Below are positions 1-5,564 of a stretch of 5,564 nt of DNA, piece after piece. The stretch is taken from positions 1 through 5,564 of the forward strand of contig DMMN01000055.1 in NCBI GenBank assembly GCA_003453835.1. Direction: 5' to 3'. This DNA comes from Bacteroidota bacterium. GTDB taxonomy: Bacteria > Bacteroidota > Ignavibacteria > UBA10030. Position 1 is the first letter of the stretch. Each line of letters opens with the position of its first letter. Under the pieces are notes generated by a model that ran no database searches, was not told where the DNA came from, and worked only from the letters and a program-made list of their open reading frames with translations. Position numbers and translations under genes: made by a program.

Positions 1-1527
1 AACATCCGCGATTGGTGCATCTCGCGCCAAATCTGGTGGGGTCATCGCATTCCCGTGTACTACGCCCCCGACGGATCTTTCGTCGCGGCGCGCAGCGAGA
101 GCGAAGCGCACAAGAAACTTGGTGTGGACACGAGCGTCCCCCTCCGACAGGACGCCGACGTTCTCGACACGTGGTTCTCCTCCTGGCTCTGGCCATTCTC
201 CACTCTCGGTTGGCCGCACGACAACGAGGACTTGCGATTCTTCAATCCGACCGACACGCTGGTGACGGGCCCCGACATCATCTTCTTCTGGGTCGCCCGC
301 ATGATCATGGCAAACATGGAGTTCATGAAGGGGGAACCCGGGAGGGACGGCAAGCCGCGCAAGAAGGAAGAAGATCTCGTTCCATTTCGCAACGTGTACT
401 TTACCAGCATTATCCGCGACGCTCAGGGACGGAAGATGAGCAAGTCCCTCGGGAATTCTCCGGACCCCTTGGACGTCATCAATGAGTATGGCGCAGATGC
501 GTTGCGGTTCACCGTCGCCTTTCTCTCCCCCCTTGGTCAGGACGTCCTCTTCTCGGCAGAGAAATGCGAGATCGGGCGCAACTTCGCAAACAAGATTTGG
601 AATGCGGGACGATTCCTTCTGATGAACAAGGCGGAGATCTTTGGAACGGCGCCATCCAGATCCCTGCACGAACTTCCGGCCGAACACCTCGACCTGGCCG
701 ACCGTTGGATTCTCTCGAGGCTCAACAGCGCGATCCGGGACTTCAACTCCGCCCTCGAGGAGTTCCATATCAATGAGGGATCAAAGGTCCTCTACGACTT
801 CATCTGGCATGATTTCTGCGATTGGTATGTCGAGCTCGCCAAGACACGATTTTATGGCGACGAACCGGCGGAGGTGAAGCAAGTGGTGGTGACGCGTGCC
901 CTCTGGATCTTTGATCAGGGCTTGCGGTTGTTGCACCCGATTATGCCGTTCGTCACCGAGGAGCTCTGGCAACATTTATCCGATCGCGACGGGGCATGCA
1001 TCATGAGAGCCCAATTCCCAAAAGTAGACGAATGGTGGGTCAATCAGAAGACCGAGAACGAAATGGCGTTCGTGCAGAACGTCATCAATGCGCTCCGGAA
1101 CATACGAGGGGAAAACAACATCGCGCCTTCGAAGGAAATATCCGTCAAGGTGCGCTCCATCGATTCAGGGAGCGAGGCCATCTTCGAAACGTACGGCAAG
1201 TATCTCAAGAAACTCGCGAGGGTTGCCGGCATAGAATTCCTCACTACCGCCGAAAAGCCCAGGCTCGCGTCAAGCGCGATCGTCGACGGCACAGAGATTT
1301 TCGTTCCACTTGAGGGCATTATTGACATGGAAGCGGAGCGAGCGCGACTCGAAAAGGAGATTACCCGACTCCAACAGTCGCTCGAAGCCATCGAGCGCAA
1401 GCTGGGCAATGCATCTTTCGTCGAACGGGCACCGAAGGAAGTTGTAGAGCGAGAGCGGGAAAAACAAGCAAGCGTTCGGACGACCATCGAGAAACTCAAG
1501 GAGAACCTCACTCATCTGTCTGTTTGA
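1..1527 (+). CDS. valS: Valyl-tRNA synthetase, C-terminal part (5' end outside window)
   Basis: Charges tRNA-Val with valine in the cytoplasm (class I aminoacyl-tRNA synthetase). The frame is open from base 1, so the gene is cut by the left edge; the 508 visible residues are a little over half of a usual bacterial ValRS of about 880-950. Visible in order: [15 protein letters not shown] (residues 4-18), the signature where the catalytic fold resumes after the editing insertion; [10 protein letters not shown] (53-62); the ATP-binding KMSKS loop (145-149, bases 433-447) followed by LGNSPDP; an anticodon-binding helical domain with LADRWIL (232-238) and [10 protein letters not shown] (269-278); and a charged heptad-like C-terminal tail (about 443-508), the coiled-coil arm known in ValRS that contacts the tRNA. 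It ends in TGA at 1525-1527. A GTG at 55 could be taken for a start, but conserved ValRS sequence precedes it. No frameshift or missing motif is seen. The call over IleRS/LeuRS rests on motif wording and the coiled-coil tail. Confidence 0.97.
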   Translation, partial: NIRDWCISRQIWWGHRIPVYYAPDGSFVAARSESEAHKKLGVDTSVPLRQDADVLDTWFSSWLWPFSTLGWPHDNEDLRFFNPTDTLVTGPDIIFFWVARMIMANMEFMKGEPGRDGKPRKKEEDLVPFRNVYFTSIIRDAQGRKMSKSLGNSPDPLDVINEYGADALRFTVAFLSPLGQDVLFSAEKCEIGRNFANKIWNAGRFLLMNKAEIFGTAPSRSLHELPAEHLDLADRWILSRLNSAIRDFNSALEEFHINEGSKVLYDFIWHDFCDWYVELAKTRFYGDEPAEVKQVVVTRALWIFDQGLRLLHPIMPFVTEELWQHLSDRDGACIMRAQFPKVDEWWVNQKTENEMAFVQNVINALRNIRGENNIAPSKEISVKVRSIDSGSEAIFETYGKYLKKLARVAGIEFLTTAEKPRLASSAIVDGTEIFVPLEGIIDMEAERARLEKEITRLQQSLEAIERKLGNASFVERAPKEVVEREREKQASVRTTIEKLKENLTHLSV

Positions 1528-1573
1528 GGGAACATCCACCATCCCATTCTCTCTCCCTCTCCACGTTCAACGT

Positions 1574-1984
1574 ATGGTTCCTCAATCCTCCATCTACCTC
1601 GGTCAACTCCGCTGCAGAACAGCTCACGATCCGAGCAACGTTGAGCTTGTCACGGACGCCCCACGGGACAATCACGGACGCGGCGAGAGCTTTTCCCCAA
1701 CGGATCTTGTCGTTACAGCCCTGACAACGTGTATGGTCACAACGGCAGGGATCGCCGCCCAACGGGATGGTGTCAAGCTCGACGGCACAAGAATGTACGC
1801 AGAGAAACACATGAGCACCGGTCCCCCGCGCCGGATATCGAAGATTGTGGTCCGGATTGAGTTCACCCCAAATATACCGCAAGAGTATCGACCCAAGTTG
1901 GAGCACATCGTAAGGAGCTGTCCCGTGGCACTGAGCATCCATCCTGATATTGCACTCGACCTGGCGCTCAAATATCCAGACTAA
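1574..1984 (+). CDS. OsmC-family protein (Ohr/OsmC-like, probable thiol peroxidase or related)
   Basis: A 136-residue protein of usual OsmC-family length. Seen: a DNHGRGESFSPTDLVVTAL stretch (residues 32-50) leading into Cys53 (TTCMVTTAGIAA), and a second conserved cysteine, Cys116, in RSCPVALSIHPDI. The 63-residue gap between them is close to that of the redox pair in Ohr/OsmC enzymes, which reduce organic hydroperoxides with thiols. Glu38 in GES sits where the family carries a conserved acidic residue. An extra Cys14 lies near the N-terminus. Members of this subgroup are often annotated only as OsmC family protein, so peroxidase activity is inferred and the substrate unknown. The ATG at 1574 is the only good start in frame before the conserved region, yet no Shine-Dalgarno precedes it; the leader is pyrimidine-rich. 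It lies 46 nt after valS and 34 nt before the acetyltransferase gene, same strand, suggesting co-transcription. Confidence 0.9.
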   Translation: MVPQSSIYLGQLRCRTAHDPSNVELVTDAPRDNHGRGESFSPTDLVVTALTTCMVTTAGIAAQRDGVKLDGTRMYAEKHMSTGPPRRISKIVVRIEFTPNIPQEYRPKLEHIVRSCPVALSIHPDIALDLALKYPD

Positions 1985-2004
1985 GCCGTTGTGACTCTAC
2001 ATTC

Positions 2005-2013
2005 GAGAGGGAG
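2005..2013 (+). promoter_or_regulatory. Ribosome binding site of the GNAT gene
   Basis: GAGAGGGAG lies with its 3' end five bases before the ATG at 2019, a normal Shine-Dalgarno position. It supports 2019 as the start and shows that this organism uses Shine-Dalgarno initiation for at least some genes. Confidence 0.75.
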
Positions 2014-2018
2014 CTGTC

Positions 2019-2522
2019 ATGGCGCCACCAAACGCATATCAGAGCCTGGCGATTAGGCAGGCCACACGGGAGGACGTTCCGCTCATCCTCTCATTCATTA
2101 AGGAGCTTGCGGATTACGAGCGTTTGGCGCACGAGGTTGTGGCGTCGGAAGATATTCTAGAGGAAACACTATTCGGTGAGCGGGCATACGCTGAAGTTCT
2201 GATTGCCTTTGAAAGCGGCGAACCGGCCGGATACGCGTTGTTCTTTCATTCGTTCTCGACGTTCCTAGGTCGACCCGGCATCTATCTCGAAGACCTCTAC
2301 GTCCGTCCCTCCCGCCGTGGCAAAGGAATCGGGAAGGCGCTCCTCTCCCGTGTTGCCCGGATTGCGAACGAGCGTACGTGCGGACGTCTTGAATGGGCCG
2401 TGTTGAATTGGAACGAACCCTCGATCTCTTTCTATGAGAGCCTCGGAGCAATCCCGATGAATGAATGGACGGTATTCCGGCTGACCGGCGATACGCTTGC
2501 GAGGCTTGCAAGCGGAGGCTGA
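2019..2522 (+). CDS. GNAT N-acetyltransferase, SSAT/diamine-acetyltransferase-like
   Basis: A 167-residue single-domain GNAT enzyme that should transfer acetyl from acetyl-CoA to a small amine in the cytoplasm. Seen: IRQATREDVPLILSFIKELA at residues 12-31 (strand 1/helix 1); YLEDLYVRP (89-97); the acetyl-CoA pyrophosphate loop RRGKGIGKALL (99-109) with the RxxGxG pattern at Arg100, Gly103, Gly105; and WNEPSISFYESLGA (131-144), where Tyr139 matches the usual GNAT general acid. The YLED and WNEPSI-FY segments closely match the wording of eukaryotic spermidine/spermine N1-acetyltransferase (SSAT, about 171 residues) and its thialysine-acetylating paralogue, and Glu91/Asp92 fall where SSAT has a catalytic acid. 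A polyamine, diamine or thialysine-type substrate is therefore plausible but unproven. The start is set by an RBS at 2005-2013. A 7-bp stem-loop (CGCTTGC/GCAAGCG, 2494-2514) lies in the 3' end of the gene, without an adjacent T-run. Confidence 0.93.
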   Translation: MAPPNAYQSLAIRQATREDVPLILSFIKELADYERLAHEVVASEDILEETLFGERAYAEVLIAFESGEPAGYALFFHSFSTFLGRPGIYLEDLYVRPSRRGKGIGKALLSRVARIANERTCGRLEWAVLNWNEPSISFYESLGAIPMNEWTVFRLTGDTLARLASGG

Positions 2523-2594
2523 AGGTTTTCTCCTTCACGTTTGCGATTGAGCTTCGGTCCCTTTCCTGCGATCTGAAGTCTACCCACACGATTC

Positions 2595-2600
2595 AGAGGA
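2595..2600 (+). promoter_or_regulatory. Possible ribosome binding site of dinB
   Basis: AGAGGA lies 12 nt before the TTG at 2613, longer than the usual 5-9 nt spacing. It is the only purine-rich candidate near the start. In the dinB frame a TAA at 2604-2606 rules out an upstream start, so the TTG is effectively fixed whatever the strength of this site. The weak spacing and TTG codon together suggest low translation. Confidence 0.45.
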
Positions 2601-2612
2601 CGATAATATCCA

Positions 2613-3764
2613 TTGAGCTCGTCCCTCCGCTACATCGCCCATCTTGATCTCGACTGCTTCTACGTCTCTGTGGAGCGAATCAAGAATCCATCCCTCGTCG
2701 GGAAGCCGGTAATCGTAGGCGGCTCACCGTCGGGTCGGGGAGTTGTTGCTTCGGCCTCGTATGAGGCGCGCGCGTTTGGTGTTCGGTCTGCAATGCCGAC
2801 GGGACAAGCGCTCCGCCTTTGCCCCAGCGCGATCGTCGTTCGGAGCCACTTTGATGCATACGGCGACTACTCGAATCGACTCTATCAGCGGATCCTCGAG
2901 CTGGCGCCGGTCGTCGAGCGAGCGTCCATTGATGAAATGTACTTTGATCTGACCGGCTGTGAGCACCTCTACGGCAATGACCTTCCCGGCTTCATCAAAA
3001 AGCTTCAAAAGATCGTCTGGGATGAATTCACGCTCCCCTGCACGATTTCTCTCGCGTCGAACAAAGCGGTCGCAAAGATTGCCGCCGGCACGGTGAAACC
3101 GAACGGCGTTATCCACGTACCTCACGGCGAGGAAAAGAACTTTCTTGCTCCTCTTTCCATCGATGTCATTCCGGGAGTGGGAAAGAAGACGGGCGACGTC
3201 CTGAAGGGGAAAGGATTCCACCTCATTTCGGATCTGCAGGCTGCGTCCCGAGAATCCCTTGTGAAGGTCTTGGGCAAACACGGCCTTTGGATTCACGATG
3301 TCGCTAACGGATTCGGATCTGAGAGGATCTACTCCGAACACACTCGAAAGAGCATCGGGAACGAACAGACGTTTGGCAGGGACATAGGGGACAAGCAGCT
3401 TCTGGAGAAGGAGCTGTTCCCGCTCGTCGAAAACGTCTGCTCTATTCTTCGGTCTCGTCATTGGAAGACAAGGACCATCACACTCAAGCTACGCTATTCG
3501 AACTTCAAGACGATTACGCGCGCCGAATCGATCGCCCCAACGAACGACGACGCGGTCGTCTTTCGGACGGCGCAACAACTTTTTCGCAAAGGCTACACTC
3601 GACCTCTCGCCATCCGCCTTCTCGGAGTGAGGCTCTCGAACTTCGTCGATGAGACACAACCTGAGCTCTTCACCGCGGCGGATAAGCGCGGGCAGGCATT
3701 GGAAGCGGTCGACAAGCTCCGCAAGAAATTCGGTGAAGAGGTGATTCATGTTGGCGGGGTCTGA
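2613..3764 (+). CDS. dinB: DNA polymerase IV (Y-family translesion polymerase)
   Basis: Copies past damaged template bases with low fidelity; 383 residues, normal for bacterial Pol IV (about 350-420). Seen in order: HLDLDCFYVSVE (residues 10-21) with metal-binding Asp12 and Tyr17 at the steric-gate position that excludes ribonucleotides (Phe13 in E. coli DinB, Tyr12 in Dpo4); SASYEARAFGVRSAMP (47-62), the fingers region; RASIDEMYFDLTG (103-115) with catalytic Asp107 and Glu108; SNKAVAKIAAGTVKPNG (149-165); a helix-hairpin-helix around VIPGVGKKTGDVL (185-197); and the little-finger start RKSIGNEQTFGRDI (245-258). QPELF (349-353) resembles a sliding-clamp-binding motif but lies about 30 residues before the end rather than at the tip. 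The start is TTG: an in-frame stop at 2604 and the absence of another start before the catalytic motif leave no alternative. No obvious LexA-type palindrome is seen in the 90-nt upstream gap, so SOS control is not evident; it may be transcribed from upstream genes. Confidence 0.97.
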   Translation: MSSSLRYIAHLDLDCFYVSVERIKNPSLVGKPVIVGGSPSGRGVVASASYEARAFGVRSAMPTGQALRLCPSAIVVRSHFDAYGDYSNRLYQRILELAPVVERASIDEMYFDLTGCEHLYGNDLPGFIKKLQKIVWDEFTLPCTISLASNKAVAKIAAGTVKPNGVIHVPHGEEKNFLAPLSIDVIPGVGKKTGDVLKGKGFHLISDLQAASRESLVKVLGKHGLWIHDVANGFGSERIYSEHTRKSIGNEQTFGRDIGDKQLLEKELFPLVENVCSILRSRHWKTRTITLKLRYSNFKTITRAESIAPTNDDAVVFRTAQQLFRKGYTRPLAIRLLGVRLSNFVDETQPELFTAADKRGQALEAVDKLRKKFGEEVIHVGGV

Positions 3765-3772
3765 TGCGGCAA

Positions 3773-3788
3773 GCATCGAAACCGATGC
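3773..3788. terminator. Small stem-loop between convergent dinB and membrane-protein genes (weak terminator candidate)
   Basis: GCATCG and CGATGC form a perfect 6-bp stem around a 4-nt AAAC loop, 8 nt after the dinB stop and 27 nt beyond the stop of the convergent minus-strand gene. The position suits a shared terminator. However, the stem is short and neither side has a U-run, so this is only a candidate. Confidence 0.25.
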
Positions 3789-3815
3789 GACTTCGAGGAT
3801 TCGAGTGCCTCTTCT

Positions 3816-4016
3816 CTACCTGGCGGGCGAGCCCCGAAGAATTCTTGCCGGAAGCATGATGATTGCCTTAAGGAGCGCAAACACGCCGCCGACGGCTATG
3901 CCCAGCAAACGGAAGGGGAGCAACAGCAGCCAAACGATCGGGTAGAGAACGAGGGCGAGCAATGCGAGCGGCCAACAGAAGACCAGCAGGATCATCCAGA
4001 GAAGAAACTTGATCAT
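3816..4016 (-). CDS. Small hydrophobic membrane protein of unknown function (66 residues)
   Basis: I do not recognise a named family. The protein is almost wholly hydrophobic after MIKF, with probable membrane segments at residues about 3-25 and 26-36 or 38-57, broken by prolines at 16, 26, 34 and 56 and by single basic residues (Arg36, Lys50). A short basic tail (RILRGSPAR) follows. One or two helices, possibly re-entrant, are plausible. A GTG six bases upstream (4020-4022) would give a 68-residue form, but it overlaps the Shine-Dalgarno GGAGGT (4021-4026), so the ATG at 4014-4016, four bases after that motif, is the better start. The stop TAG is at 3816-3818. The strong RBS and membrane-like composition argue for a real gene rather than a shadow. 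It is convergent with dinB (51-nt gap) and downstream of the S9 peptidase gene on the same strand, separated from it by the repeat cluster and a stem-loop, so it probably has its own promoter, which I cannot identify. Confidence 0.75.
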   Translation of the reverse strand: MIKFLLWMILLVFCWPLALLALVLYPIVWLLLLPFRLLGIAVGGVFALLKAIIMLPARILRGSPAR

Positions 4017-4020
4017 CGTC

Positions 4021-4026
4021 ACCTCC
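4021..4026 (-). promoter_or_regulatory. Strong Shine-Dalgarno of the small membrane protein
   Basis: On the minus strand GGAGGT is followed by a 4-nt spacer and the ATG at 4014-4016. It is the best Shine-Dalgarno in the window and decides between this ATG and the GTG at 4020-4022, which overlaps the motif itself. Confidence 0.8.
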
Positions 4027-4076
4027 GATTCTCCCTACGAGTCGAGACTTGGCAGTGTTGCGTACGCACGGCGCGG

Positions 4077-4106
4077 AAAGGCGCTGAGTTGGCTCTCAGC
4101 GCCTTT
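4077..4106. terminator. Perfect 12-bp stem-loop, probable (bidirectional) intrinsic terminator
   Basis: AAAGGCGCTGAG (4077-4088) and CTCAGCGCCTTT (4095-4106) are exact reverse complements around a 6-nt loop (TTGGCT). GC-rich core pairs flanked by A3 on one side and T3 on the other are the classic form of a terminator that can work both ways, although the U-tract is only three long on each strand (TTTCGTT on plus). Read on the minus strand, it would end transcription from the S9 peptidase gene before the small membrane gene, about 350 nt after the peptidase stop. Read on the plus strand, it would end dinB read-through after crossing the small gene antisense. It could also be a structured-RNA or protein-binding element. 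Confidence 0.65.
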
Positions 4107-4186
4107 CGTTCATCCCCAATGCGGGTGTCCAAAACGTTCGACCTACGTGTTGCGTGAACTCGAGAGTCTGGGAATTCGTTTCGTTT

Positions 4187-4400
4187 GGCCGACTCCAAGG
4201 TGGTCGGGTCAGGCCCGTCCCCCCTGGTTGCGGGCCGAGTTCTCGGCTGAGGCCGGGCGGCCCGACTTACATCGGTTTCGCGGGGCAGTTGAGCGCTCTC
4301 AATGCTGTCGGCTCTGGCGAGCCGATCTCCATCGGGTCAGGGGTGTCCCGCCTGGTGGAGGAGAGGTCTCGGCTGAAGCTGGACGGCCCGACCTACCCGG
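4187..4400. repeat. Cluster of degenerate GC-rich repeat units with small hairpins (intergenic)
   Basis: The gene-free stretch 4107-4453 holds this repeat cluster and nothing else I can support. Two 34-nt segments, 4237-4270 and 4363-4396, match at 29 of 34 positions, sharing the cores CTCGGCTGA and CGGCCCGAC. A third, shorter and more diverged unit lies between them: TCGGCT at 4308-4313, then CCGATCTCCATCGG at 4322-4335. The TCGGCT landmarks are 65 and 61 nt apart. Each unit carries a small inverted repeat: CCGAC/GTCGG (4189-4193 with 4203-4207, a possible fourth unit), CCGA/TCGG (4262-4265 with 4272-4275), CCGAT/ATCGG (4322-4326 with 4331-4335), and CCG/CGG near 4388-4400. GCCGAG/CTCGGC (4234-4247) and CGGGCC/GGCCCG (4231-4236 with 4259-4264) also pair. 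The spacing is irregular and the units imperfect, so this is not a CRISPR array. Two plus-strand frames stay open across it, apparently because of low stop content; I do not call them genes. Confidence 0.65.
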
Positions 4401-4453
4401 CAGAAAGCGTAGGGGGCCGGCATTTCGGACAGCCTCAATCTCGAACCCCATCG

Positions 4454-5564
4454 TTACTTCATCAACTCACTAACGGCAATGGCCCCACCCATCTGCGCCG
4501 GTAATTGAGTCTCCGACTTCACCGTAACCCTATCGACTTTCCTGATCCAGTACTTCGTCCAGCCGGATTCCCCATCGGTGGGTGTCAACTCCACCTTATA
4601 AGCGTCGAACGTTCCCGCATCGACCGTCACCTTCTCGGTTGCGGTGACACGAATTGTCATTTGGCGGGCCTTCCCCTGCATCACGTTGAACACGTCAATG
4701 GTGGCCGAGAATCCTTCTGCAAGAGGGAGCGTACAGACAGGAATCTCGGTTCCAACGCCATCGGAAAGTACCGGTGCACTGAGTTTTGCGTTGATCGGCA
4801 GGGTTTGTGGACCCGCGAGGATCTTTCCTTCCACCGCATCGGGCGTAAACACAATCTCGACGATGGCCGTGCCTTGTTTCGCCGATCGTCGCACCGGCAG
4901 CAAGGAAGCGGCATCCAGGTCGAGCGTATCGCTCGCACTCCCCATCATGCCGGACAGATCCTCGATCAGGCGCCAGATCCTCTTCCCTCCTGTTTCGGTC
5001 GAAGAGAGCGTCCGCTTCGTACTCATGGTAATCTCGCGCCCCATAACGGTCACTTTGGTCGCGTAGCTTGCGCTCCCCGCTTTCACCAACGAACCATTGA
5101 ACAATGAAACCGCGGACGGCGCAACGAGCCCCGTGGACTTCTTCGGCAGTGTTACGGTCTTGATGTCGACGGTCAGGGCATCAAGCTTCTTTTGAATATC
5201 GGGAGGGATCGACTCCTGCACGCGGCCTCCCAGATGCCTGGCAAAGAACTTTTCCTGAGCAGTGTAGAATGCGATTCTGTTCTCGCGACCGGCAAAACCG
5301 TGCCCCTCGTCGGGCGCGACAAGATACTCGACCCCTCGGCTCAACTCACGCATGGCGACAACGATTTGATCGGACTCGGCCTTCTTGACGCGGGGATCGT
5401 TGGCTCCTTGCACAACCAAAAGAGGCGCCTTGATGTTCTTTGCCGAATTGAGAGGCGACTGCTCTTCGAGCCGCTTCAGATCGTCAGGCTTTTCCATATC
5501 CCCAACACGCACCGCGAAAATTTTCTTGACCGGCGCCCAGTACGGCGGGATCGAGTTCAGCAAT
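4454..5564 (-). CDS. S9-family (prolyl oligopeptidase-like) hydrolase with C-terminal DUF3108-like domain, N-terminus outside window
   Basis: The gene runs off the right edge; the frame is open to the last base and about 370 C-terminal residues are visible (numbered from the TTG at 5561-5563, an internal Leu codon, not a start). Residues 1-115 are the end of an alpha/beta-hydrolase catalytic domain: APLLVVQGANDPRVKKAESD (46-65) with catalytic Asp56, then YLVAPDEGHGFAGRENR (80-96) with catalytic His88. The nucleophilic Ser (usually GGSYGG-type) would lie outside the window. After the usual S9 end (FFARHLGGR, 106-114) and a linker (115-145), about 215 further residues follow in the same frame. 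They are rich in alternating beta-type sequence and include TLPLAEGFSATIDVF (278-292) and VDAGTFDAYKVELTP (314-328), then YWIRK (338-342). These resemble DUF3108-like beta-barrel domains in wording only. The enzyme probably cleaves peptides, perhaps in the periplasm, but signal sequence and substrate cannot be seen. The stop is TAA at 4454-4456. Confidence 0.88.
   Translation of the reverse strand, partial: LLNSIPPYWAPVKKIFAVRVGDMEKPDDLKRLEEQSPLNSAKNIKAPLLVVQGANDPRVKKAESDQIVVAMRELSRGVEYLVAPDEGHGFAGRENRIAFYTAQEKFFARHLGGRVQESIPPDIQKKLDALTVDIKTVTLPKKSTGLVAPSAVSLFNGSLVKAGSASYATKVTVMGREITMSTKRTLSSTETGGKRIWRLIEDLSGMMGSASDTLDLDAASLLPVRRSAKQGTAIVEIVFTPDAVEGKILAGPQTLPINAKLSAPVLSDGVGTEIPVCTLPLAEGFSATIDVFNVMQGKARQMTIRVTATEKVTVDAGTFDAYKVELTPTDGESGWTKYWIRKVDRVTVKSETQLPAQMGGAIAVSELMK

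Noticed and set aside
55..57. GTG as the start of valS
   Set aside because: The same frame is open to base 1 and encodes the conserved ValRS segment [15 protein letters not shown] before this codon.
1508..1942. Minus-strand open frame antisense to the OsmC gene (144 residues)
   Set aside because: It overlaps the OsmC gene, which has clear family motifs and paired cysteines. The antisense translation shows no recognisable domain.
2494..2514. Stem-loop CGCTTGC/GCAAGCG at the end of the GNAT gene as a terminator
   Set aside because: It lies inside coding sequence, and the nearest T-run begins about 12 nt after the stem, so it does not have intrinsic terminator form.
2602..2607. GATAAT as a -10 box for dinB
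   Set aside because: It lies only 5 nt before the TTG start and has no matching -35 element about 17 nt upstream; transcription would begin at the start codon itself.
2724..3461. Minus-strand open frame of 245 residues inside dinB
   Set aside because: It is fully antisense to a complete Pol IV with all catalytic motifs. The open frame reflects codon composition, and no domain or RBS supports it.
4187..4400. Repeat cluster as a CRISPR array
   Set aside because: The units are imperfect, differ in length, have no constant repeat with unique spacers of uniform size, and no cas gene is in the window.
4009..4504. Two overlapping plus-strand open frames (154 and 116 residues) across the intergenic region
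   Set aside because: They cover the RBS of the small minus-strand gene, the terminator-like stem and the repeat cluster. Their translations simply repeat the DNA repeats (for example RPDLHRFRG, ADLHRVRG, RPDLPG) and they lack a credible RBS or domain.
5561..5563. TTG as the start of the S9 peptidase gene
   Set aside because: A protein starting here would lack the nucleophilic serine and most of the hydrolase domain. The frame stays open to the window edge, so this is an internal leucine.

Overview
The window looks like ordinary chromosomal DNA from a moderately GC-rich bacterium (I judge it a little above 50% GC; not counted). Clear Shine-Dalgarno sequences precede two of the genes. The valyl-tRNA synthetase fragment and the S9 peptidase resemble proteins I associate with the Bacteroidota/Chlorobi/Ignavibacteria side of the tree. 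That placement is an impression from protein style, not a search result, and is low confidence.

Layout. Positions 1-3764 hold four genes on the plus strand with short gaps of 46, 34 and 90 nt: the C-terminal half of valS (valyl-tRNA synthetase, cut by the left edge), an OsmC-family protein, an SSAT-like GNAT N-acetyltransferase, and dinB (DNA polymerase IV, TTG start). The spacing and lack of a convincing terminator between them fit one transcription unit. It would join a housekeeping translation gene to three genes plausibly linked to stress: thiol peroxidase-like or detoxifying activity, small-amine acetylation and translesion synthesis. Positions 3816-4016 on the minus strand encode a 66-residue, very hydrophobic membrane protein, convergent with dinB. 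A perfect 12-bp stem-loop flanked by AAA and TTT lies at 4077-4106. The gene-free stretch 4107-4453 is dominated by a cluster of degenerate GC-rich repeat units, each carrying a small CCGA/TCGG-type hairpin. From 4454 to the right edge, minus strand, lies the C-terminal part of an S9-family (prolyl oligopeptidase-like) hydrolase. It has the catalytic Asp and His and is followed in frame by about 215 extra residues resembling a DUF3108-like beta-rich domain.

I see no CRISPR array, tRNA, rRNA, insertion sequence or phage gene. The window shows no obvious undescribed multi-gene system. The points most worth a second look are the repeat cluster, the peptidase/beta-domain fusion, and the small membrane protein between dinB and the repeats.
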